From Limnohabitans sp. 2KL-51 (GTDB lineage Bacteria > Pseudomonadota > Gammaproteobacteria > Burkholderiales > Burkholderiaceae_C), in assembly GCF_003063645.1 (NCBI RefSeq), contig NZ_NESJ01000024.1, forward strand, positions 1 through 56,405: a stretch of DNA of 56,405 nt, read 5' to 3'. Under the pieces are notes generated by a model. That model saw only the letters and a program-made list of their open reading frames with translations, searched no databases and had not been told where the DNA came from. Positions 51,411 through 56,405 of the stretch are shown in pieces (position 1 is the first letter of the stretch; each line of letters starts with the position of its first letter). Position numbers and translations under genes: made by a program.

Positions 51411-52474
51411 AACGCCGCGAATTTCTCACCCGTTCTCTGGGTTTAGCCACGGGTGCATTCGGCCTCGTGGCATCAGGTCCTGCTGGTGGGGCGATGGCAT
51501 CTCCAGGAGAGGGGCATCGCGTCCAGGATCTTGAGCTCTTTGACGCCGACCGACAAAGGCCCGTGCCCGCGCGCCTTTACCTGCCCTATCAGGCCAGTCC
51601 TGGACACCCGGTGCCTTTGGTCGTCTTCTCGCACGGCCTGGGCGGCTCGCGCATGGGCTACAGTTACCTCGCCCGGCACTGGGCCAATGCCGGCTTGGCC
51701 AGCCTGCATCCGCAGCATGTCGGCAGTGATAACAGTGTGTGGCGTGGCAACCCATTGGAATTATTACAACGCCTACAGACAGCGGCACGCGAGTCTGAAG
51801 CCCTCGCTAGGGTTCTGGACCTGCGTTTTGCCCTGAACCAAGTTCTGGCCTCAGATCAGGGTCAGTTGTTCGATGTGTCGAAAATAGCAGTCGCCGGTCA
51901 CTCGTATGGCGCAAACACGGCCATGCTGGTTGCAGGGGCAAAGGTAGAAACCGGCAGTGCCACCTTGCGTGACCTTTGGGACAGACGCATGCAGGCCGCC
52001 ATCTTGATTTCGGCGCCACCTTTGCTGGGGCAGGGACCAGCAGAACAAGTCCTCGGTAGCGTCAGTGTGCCGACACTGCACATCACCAGTTTGGAAGACA
52101 CCATCAACTTACCCGGCTACAGCAGCACAGTCAATGACCGGATCGCTATCTTTGACGCCATGACCCAATCGCCCAGAGCCCTGGCGGTGTACAACACTGG
52201 CGGACACAGCATCTTCACCGACCGCACCACGCGCAGTGGACCGGAGGCCAGCGCCCGAATCAAAGGAGCCACTCAAGAGCTTTCCACAATCTTCTTACGA
52301 CAGTCGCTGCACTTTGGAAATATTCAGCTCAATACTGAACACCGGTCTGAACATCCAGCTATGAAACCCAAACATGCTGAACTGCTGGATAACCAAAAAA
52401 CCCAGGATGGAATAACGCAATGGGCTTACCGCCATAAAAATCTACTGGATCGATTGGTCACCAGAGAAACGTAA
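51407..52474 (+). CDS. Tat-exported dienelactone-hydrolase-like alpha/beta hydrolase
   Basis: This 355-residue protein has a twin-arginine signal (MKRREFLTRSLGLATGAFGL, cleavage near residue 30) and an alpha/beta hydrolase domain: VPLVVFSHGLGGSRMGYSYLA near residue 75, nucleophile motif IAVAGHSYGANTAML near residue 165, and His in YNTGGHSIFTDR near residue 265. It resembles predicted dienelactone hydrolases and platelet-activating-factor acetylhydrolase-like lipases exported by Tat. The C-terminal 60 residues are polar and look unrelated. It is the last gene of the operon. Confidence 0.83.
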   Translation: MKRREFLTRSLGLATGAFGLVASGPAGGAMASPGEGHRVQDLELFDADRQRPVPARLYLPYQASPGHPVPLVVFSHGLGGSRMGYSYLARHWANAGLASLHPQHVGSDNSVWRGNPLELLQRLQTAARESEALARVLDLRFALNQVLASDQGQLFDVSKIAVAGHSYGANTAMLVAGAKVETGSATLRDLWDRRMQAAILISAPPLLGQGPAEQVLGSVSVPTLHITSLEDTINLPGYSSTVNDRIAIFDAMTQSPRALAVYNTGGHSIFTDRTTRSGPEASARIKGATQELSTIFLRQSLHFGNIQLNTEHRSEHPAMKPKHAELLDNQKTQDGITQWAYRHKNLLDRLVTRET

Positions 52475-52722
52475 GCGCCTTACGAATCCGTCATGAATGT
52501 AAAAAATTTCGAAGTCTCTAAGACAAAACGGTGTTTGATTTGGCTTTTAGAGGTGGTTGATCGCAGATTCAATCTGCACCTCAAGGCAAAACTCGGCTTG
52601 ATTAGCGGGAATGTCAGATGAGGATTCTCTTGTTTGCCAATGACCGAAATGAGCCGGCTTATGCTGGTCACATGTTCGCTGCGATGGTCTGCTTCCAGCC
52701 TAAAGCCGCCCCTTAGACTTCT
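52475..52722. other. Intergenic stretch before the second repeat block
   Basis: No gene is recognised. A leftward frame that spans this stretch and the following repeat (52480-53028) is the antisense of the repeats and is not called. Confidence 0.4.
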
Positions 52723-52812
52723 CCACAAACACTTCTTCCATGACCAAGGGGGTTCCCCGGCACATGAACTATGGATTGGAAATCCGAAACATCGCCACAA
52801 GTAAATGCTTGC
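52723..52812 (+). repeat. Second repeat family, 90-bp copy B
   Basis: CACAAACACT to AAATGCTTGC matches 26404-26493. Here 24 bp separate it from the start of the intact HTH-repeat copy 7, while at 26.4 kb the two are fused. This shows the arrangement before the deletion that created copy 1. Confidence 0.75.
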
Positions 52813-52836
52813 TCGTGCATGCACTAACCCACCCCG

Positions 52837-53325
52837 CTGAGAAAAATGCCCAGCCAACCGGTATGAACCTATATGAAACCACTGCATATAGGCATCAAGG
52901 AGCAAGGCCATGGCTACTAACAACACCTCATCCTCGAACCCACGGGCTGAAAAAATAGGTGACGTGCTGGACGCCTTGTCCAGTGGCATCGCCAAAACCG
53001 CAGCCAACGAACCCAAGTTCGAGCCCAAACTGTTGGTTCCAGAGGTCCCGGCCGAACCTGCCCGCCAACTCCTGACCGAAATAATGCTCGCCGATCGCTG
53101 GGTGTGTTCAGTCGCGCGACTTCAGCGCTGGCGCACAGTCGGCGAGGGCCCGCCGTATTTGAAGATCGTGGGGAAAGTTTTGTACCGGCTCAAAGACATT
53201 GAGGCCTATGAAGAAGCCTGTCTGGTCCGTAAAGTGTTCTAGGAGCGCACCCAAAGAGGCCCCGAACGGGTTGTAAATTGTTCGAACGACTTGGAATCAG
53301 TTCGAAATAGTCTTGGCGGGGCAGG
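52837..53325 (+). repeat. HTH-repeat copy 7 (gene intact, tail shortened)
   Basis: It starts at CTGAGAAAAA, includes the perfect CCTATATG/CATATAGG hairpin, the gene and both GTTCGAA boxes, but homology stops after the GGCGGGGCAG segment, about 120 bp before the usual end. A different sequence with the MITE-like element follows. Confidence 0.9.
52910..53242 (+). CDS. HTH repeat protein, copy 7
   Basis: This 110-residue protein differs from copy 4 at only two residues (106, I to V; 109, E to V), although the copies are 19 kb apart and separated by ordinary genes. The DNA is nearly identical from the upstream hairpin to the tail. This shows recent copying, conversion or strong constraint. Confidence 0.77.
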   Translation: MATNNTSSSNPRAEKIGDVLDALSSGIAKTAANEPKFEPKLLVPEVPAEPARQLLTEIMLADRWVCSVARLQRWRTVGEGPPYLKIVGKVLYRLKDIEAYEEACLVRKVF

Positions 53326-53418
53326 AAGGATGGACTTCCAAACAGCCTTCGGTCAGCAGAGTTTCTGAACTGGTCCGGAGGAGGATACGAACCACCCTCT
53401 CTTGCATGAGTCGGCTTT

Positions 53419-53764
53419 CGACCCCTATGCATAGATGTCGACTATGCGTAGTTCGACGGCAGGGCACCTCGCCATTCCCGGCCAATGGCTACGCATAGTT
53501 TCGGGGCGCCAGCGTACACGCCGCAGCGAGCATTTGGATGGCTCGCGCTCTCCGGCATCTCGGCACAGGCCGCTTCCCCGAGTTGGCAATGACCGCGGCC
53601 GATATCAGCAAGTCCATCGCTCTCACGCATGCGACTGCGGGAGCATGCCGTGGACGAACGAAACTATGGAGAGCAGCGGCCTCGATGTCCGCGCCGCCTT
53701 TCCTCGCGAGGCATGCCGATCGAATCGCGAACTGCACATAGTTGAGCACTATGCATAGGGGTCG
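53419..53764. mobile_element. MITE-like element with terminal inverted repeats (346 bp)
   Basis: CGACCCCTATGCATAG (53419-53434) is repeated exactly inverted as CTATGCATAGGGGTCG (53749-53764). The similarity continues inward to about 38 bp with mismatches (both ends contain ACTATG and AGTTCG in register). An internal inverted repeat, CTATGCGTAG with CTACGCATAG (53442-53451 and 53489-53498), echoes the ends. No transposase is encoded and no clear target duplication is seen. It could be a non-autonomous derivative of an element with 38-bp ends such as the Tn3 family, but this is not shown. Confidence 0.6.
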
Positions 53765-53790
53765 CTATGGAGAGCTCTGCATAGCGACCC
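53759..53790. other. Perfect 11-bp hairpin at the edge of the MITE-like element
   Basis: GGGTCGCTATG (53759-53769) and CATAGCGACCC (53780-53790) pair around a loop that contains the palindrome AGAGCTCT. The left arm overlaps the outer part of the right terminal repeat, so it may be a further nested end. Confidence 0.55.
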
Positions 53791-53921
53791 AGAGCGGCCA
53801 TCGCCAATCGTTGTCCTGCCCTGCGGAAGTGCACTCCTCCCGTTTGAGTTGCAGCGCATACCGGCCACGGCCATCAGGTTTCAATGAATCCGAATGCCCT
53901 TCACTCATGCTCGAAGATGGA

Positions 53922-54956
53922 TCAGCGCTTCTTTCCGCGGGCCACCGGTGAGGCGTTGAGCTGGGTCTGGGCAGCGGATGCAAATGTCCTTCTGTAGTCC
54001 CTGGGCGAGATGGACAGCCGCTCACGAAAGTGGTGCCGCATGACCTCGACGCTTCCGAAGCCTACTTCGGCTGCGACCTGCTCCACGGACAGCGCAGTGC
54101 CCTCGAGCAAGCGTTGAGCTTGCGCGACTCGTTGCTCGATCAACCACTGGCCGGGGCTCAGGGATGTCGCTTCGAAGAACCGTCGCATGAACGTTCGGGT
54201 GCTCATGGCGACCAGCGCAGCCATGCGCTCCACCGTCCAATCCAAGCTCAATTCACATCGAATCTTGTCGAGTGCTTCGGCAAGCCGGTGGTTCCGATCC
54301 GTTGGGACCGCCCGCTCGATGAATTGCGCTTGTCCACCGCTCCGGTGCGGTGGCATAACAAGTCGGCGCGCTACAGAGTTTGCTGCCTCTGCACCAAAAT
54401 CCTGTCGGATGATGTGAAGCATGAGGTCGATGCCCGCCGCGCTACCTGCCGAGGTGTAGATCCGGTTCTCTTCGACATAAAGCACATCTGCGTCGACGTC
54501 GATTTCTGGGTGGCAGGCCGCCAGCTTCTCGGCGTAGCGCCAGTGAGTTGCCGCTCGACGTCCATCCAGTAGCCCTGTGGCCGCCAAGACAAACGCGCCG
54601 GAGCAGATGGAAGCTAGGCGAGCGCCGCGTTCCCAAGCGCTGAGAAGCTTTGCGACTAGATCAGGAGGGACAGGAACTCCAGCCCCCTTCCAGCCCGCAG
54701 CCACGATCAAGTCAGCACGATCCAACAACTCGATGCCCCCAGCCGTCGTGAAGGTCAACCCGCCGTGGGCTCTCAGGACCCCAGGCTCCACTGCAGCAGT
54801 CGCGTACCGGTACCAGTTGCGCCCCATCTCTGGTCGGTCCAGACCAAACACCTCTGCCACGATGGCGAACTCGAAGGTGCACAGGCCATCGTAGGCCAGT
54901 GCCACGACCAAGGGGCCGGTCAACTCCGTGGCGGTCGGTTCGTGCGTCGGTTGCAT
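53922..54956 (-). CDS. ftrA: GlxA-type AraC regulator, FtrA-like
   Basis: This 344-residue regulator has an N-terminal DJ-1/PfpI-like domain (VVALAYDGLCTFEFAIVAEVFGL near residue 18, LASICSGAFVLAATGLLDGRRAATHW near residue 112) and a C-terminal AraC domain with two HTHs (MAALVAMSTRTFMRRFFEATSLSPGQWL near 235 and VEQVAAEVGFGSVEVMRHHFRERL near 285). The YDGLCTFEF start and the divergent rhodanese gene match the FtrA arrangement known in proteobacteria. I start at ATG 54956, where FtrA similarity begins; 54986 is an alternative. Confidence 0.8.
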   Translation of the reverse strand: MQPTHEPTATELTGPLVVALAYDGLCTFEFAIVAEVFGLDRPEMGRNWYRYATAAVEPGVLRAHGGLTFTTAGGIELLDRADLIVAAGWKGAGVPVPPDLVAKLLSAWERGARLASICSGAFVLAATGLLDGRRAATHWRYAEKLAACHPEIDVDADVLYVEENRIYTSAGSAAGIDLMLHIIRQDFGAEAANSVARRLVMPPHRSGGQAQFIERAVPTDRNHRLAEALDKIRCELSLDWTVERMAALVAMSTRTFMRRFFEATSLSPGQWLIEQRVAQAQRLLEGTALSVEQVAAEVGFGSVEVMRHHFRERLSISPRDYRRTFASAAQTQLNASPVARGKKR

Positions 54957-54977
54957 GAGTGGCAAGATATTAAAGAT

Positions 54978-54988
54978 AAATGTCATTT
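54978..54988. promoter_or_regulatory. Candidate operator between ftrA and the rhodanese gene
   Basis: AAATGTCATTT is a perfect inverted repeat (AAATG, T, CATTT) in the divergent intergenic region, a plausible FtrA site. Confidence 0.4.
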
Positions 54989-55033
54989 CTGCCAATTGTG
55001 TGATCGCACTGCGCTCGACACCATGGGAACTCC

Positions 55034-55456
55034 ATGTCTGCGGAGCCAACGATGCCCACTCAAGTCACTGCCGTTCCTGCCGCACCTTCCTCGGTCGCCG
55101 AGGCGCACTTCGCCGCGGAATTCACTTTCGAGACCGACTGCTGGGATGTACACGAAAGTCTGCGTACCGGGGCCGATTTCGTACTGCTGGATGTACGTTC
55201 ACCTGCGTTGTATGCCAAAGGCCATGTGCCGGGGGCAATCAATCTTCCCCACGGCAAACTCGTTCAGGACAAACTTGTTCAATGGCCGGAGGCCACCCTG
55301 TTCGTGACCTACTGCGCGGGCCCGCACTGCAATGGCGCAACTCGCGGCGCTTTGCGCTTGGCCAAGCTCGGACGGCCCGTCAAGGTCATGGCGGGCGGTA
55401 TCACCGGCTGGGTCGATGAAGGCTTCGAGCTGGCCACGTCAGAGCGCGCGGCCTAA
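55034..55456 (+). CDS. Rhodanese-like sulfurtransferase
   Basis: This 140-residue single-domain rhodanese has LLDVRSPALYAKGHVPGAINLP near residue 50, the active-site loop YCAGPHCNGATR with the persulfide Cys near residue 93, and KVMAGGITGWVDEGFEL near residue 116. It transfers sulfane sulfur to cyanide or thiol acceptors. Start is ATG 55034 or 55052. It is divergent from ftrA, its likely regulator; a thiosulfate or sulfide response is plausible but unproven. Confidence 0.87.
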   Translation: MSAEPTMPTQVTAVPAAPSSVAEAHFAAEFTFETDCWDVHESLRTGADFVLLDVRSPALYAKGHVPGAINLPHGKLVQDKLVQWPEATLFVTYCAGPHCNGATRGALRLAKLGRPVKVMAGGITGWVDEGFELATSERAA

Positions 55457-55704
55457 TCGCATGGCACGAACGTCACCGCACTGAATCTCGAGACATCCTC
55501 GGGTGTTCACGCTGTGCTTTGGCCGCCCATCGGAAAGCCCGCCTCTCGACAGCGAGCTCTCTTGGCCGCGAGCAGCCTGCGCTACAGAGCGCCCCAACTG
55601 GTCCTCCATCGCGCCAGACAGCCTCAGTCAGATGAACCAGGGGACGAAGTCAGGTACATCGCCTTCGGTGGCGGATTGAGCGTGGAGTCCGGCGGCCTGC
55701 CGGT

Positions 55705-56280
55705 CTGAGAAAAACGCCGAGGCCGCCGGTATGAACCTACATGGAAAGCCCACACGCAGGCGCCTGGAGCAAGTTCATGCACTCTGACCTCACGCCCTCT
55801 CCGCCTCTTCTCCCTGAAAGCACGCGCGACGTGCTGGATGTGCTCGGGGGCGGTCTAGCCAAACTGGCAACCCGAGAGGAAAGGCCGGAACCCGAACACC
55901 GCAATACGGAGACCGCAGTTTACATCGCCCGACAACTCCTGACCGAAATAATGCTTGCCGATCGTTGGGTGTGTTCAGTCGCACGCCTTCAGCGCTGGCG
56001 CACCGTCGGCGAGGGCCCTCAGTACTTGAAGATCGTGGGGAAAGTTTTGTACCGGCTCAAAGACATTGAGGCCTATGAAGAAGCCTGTCTGATCCGGAAG
56101 GTGTTCTAGGAGCGCACCCAAAGAGACCCCGAACGGGTTGTAAATTGTTCGAACGACTTGGAATCAGTTCGAAATAGTCTTGGCGGGCCAAAAGATACCA
56201 GATCGCAAACCGCCTAAGTTTTCCAAGGGCATGTAGATCAAGCTCTTGGGGTTCAATGCATCATTCTAAATGTTGAGACA
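55705..56280 (+). repeat. HTH-repeat copy 8 (chimeric)
   Basis: It runs from CTGAGAAAAA to TGTTGAGACA, the same ends as copy 4. The 5' half is diverged: the upstream hairpin is degraded (CCTACATG, then CGCAGG) and the first 50 codons barely match. From codon 51 on, and throughout the tail with GTTCGAA boxes, it is almost identical to the others. The IS4-family element begins exactly at its end. Confidence 0.88.
55777..56109 (+). CDS. HTH repeat protein, copy 8 (chimeric)
   Basis: This 110-residue protein keeps the family length, but residues 1-50 share only about a dozen positions with copy 4 (for example DVLD at 18-21), while 51-110 differ at just two (82, 109). The ATG at 55777 aligns with the start of the other copies and follows CTGGAGC; an upstream in-frame ATG at 55741 lies in the former hairpin. 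Preservation of length with a diverged N-terminus suggests an older homologue whose C-terminal half was overwritten by gene conversion. Confidence 0.75.
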   Translation: MHSDLTPSPPLLPESTRDVLDVLGGGLAKLATREERPEPEHRNTETAVYIARQLLTEIMLADRWVCSVARLQRWRTVGEGPQYLKIVGKVLYRLKDIEAYEEACLIRKVF

Positions 56281-56405
56281 CTAGTGTCCCAACGTTGGGA
56301 AGAGGTTTTGTTGAATAGGGTGTTGGCCGATTTCAGGCCCATCCTGCAGTTTGCCCAGCAGGGTTGATATTGGTGTGGTTTCAAACATATTCAGGTCTAG
56401 CACTC
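56279..56405 (-). mobile_element. Second IS4-family element, left end (partial)
   Basis: CACTAGTGTCCCAACGTT closely matches the terminal repeat of the IS at 5746 (CAGTAGTGTCCCAACGTT). The remainder encodes a transposase C-terminus and runs off the window. Confidence 0.75.
56281..56405 (-). CDS. IS4-family transposase, C-terminal fragment (runs off window)
   Basis: About 40 residues on the minus strand end at TAG (56283-56281) and contain LDLNMFETTPISTLL, matching ILSLTMFETTPINQLL of the transposase at 5766. The last part (QNLFPTLGH) is encoded by the terminal inverted repeat. It is related to, but clearly different from, the first IS. Confidence 0.75.
   Translation of the reverse strand, partial: VLDLNMFETTPISTLLGKLQDGPEIGQHPIQQNLFPTLGH

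Larger units (their letters stand above)
53243..53921. other. Stretch without genes holding the repeat tail and a MITE-like element
   Basis: After the tail of copy 7 (to 53325) come a tRNA-3'-end-like segment on the minus strand near 53373-53398 (GGTTCGTATCCTCC, weak), the inverted-repeat element 53419-53764, and a perfect hairpin at 53759-53790. Short frames inside have no recognisable domain. Confidence 0.5.

Noticed and set aside
52480..53028. A 182-codon minus-strand frame and similar antisense frames in the other repeat copies (30290, 33794, 36890)
   Set aside because: They are conserved only because the repeat DNA is conserved; the sense HTH frame has a ribosome binding site and domain, while the antisense frames have variable ends.
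53419..53790. Integron attC-like site
   Set aside because: The palindromes lack the RYYYAAC/GTTRRRY core boxes, and no integron integrase or cassette boundary is visible.
55514..55708. A 64-codon frame between the rhodanese gene and repeat copy 8
   Set aside because: Composition and lack of a ribosome binding site suggest a chance frame in high-GC DNA.
26492..56280. CRISPR array as an explanation of the repeats
   Set aside because: The units are about 575 bp, coding, and irregularly spaced over kilobases; there are no short repeats with uniform spacers and no cas genes.

Overview
The window looks like a chromosomal segment of a betaproteobacterium, most likely Burkholderiales and Comamonadaceae-like. 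Gene content points that way: Bug-type binding protein, Liv-type ABC transporter with biotin-dependent carboxylase genes, FtrA/rhodanese pair. It is a mosaic. The 3.8-25.2 kb catabolic cluster is visibly lower in GC than the 38-50 kb block, and the rest is an accessory zone of toxin-antitoxin (TA) modules, insertion sequences, relics and repeats. No taxonomic search was run.

Layout. (1) 0-3.3 kb is accessory: the 5' end of a probable group II intron behind a terminator, a ParE/RHH TA pair, a degenerate tyrosine integrase with a vapC relic, and an AbiEi/AbiEii type IV TA pair. (2) 3.8-25.2 kb is a divergent catabolic island. Leftward run isovaleryl-CoA-dehydrogenase-like ACAD, SDR, a frameshifted BKACE, MaoC, a CitE-like lyase, an MDR reductase and DUF169. 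Rightward run a split biotin-dependent acyl-CoA carboxylase, a crotonase, a TetR regulator, a complete branched-chain-type ABC importer and two acyl-CoA ligases. Together they read as import, CoA activation, dehydrogenation, carboxylation, hydration and cleavage of a branched acid, by the logic of the Liu (leucine) and Atu (acyclic terpene) pathways. Two copies of a TGAGT-N3-(A/G)CTCA operator lie between the divergent promoters. An IS4-family element sits exactly between the CitE and MDR genes.

(3) 25.6-37.6 kb and 52.7-56.3 kb are dominated by a dispersed direct repeat. Eight copies, all on the + strand, carry or once carried a 110-codon gene for an excisionase/MerR-like helix-turn-helix protein, with a conserved upstream hairpin and a conserved non-coding tail holding two GTTCGAA boxes 20 bp apart. 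Between copies lie unrelated modules: VapBC, GntR/Bug/amidohydrolase, PaiB/MocR, a secreted esterase, HigBA with a membrane protein, and FtrA/rhodanese. No transposase or integrase accompanies the repeats. This is the strongest candidate for an undescribed system here.

(4) 38-52.5 kb is a higher-GC block of ordinary-looking operons: a lipoprotein hydrolase, a Tat nitroreductase-like protein, an ABA4-like/MDR/DUF4386 operon divergent from a LysR gene, an outer-membrane beta-barrel, a membrane LytTR regulator, a TetR-GST-SDR-NAD(P)-binding operon, and a divergent operon of hydrolase, SDR, small membrane protein and Tat hydrolase. (5) The right end holds a 346-bp MITE-like inverted-repeat element, the FtrA/rhodanese pair, the last repeat copy and the start of a second IS4-family element.
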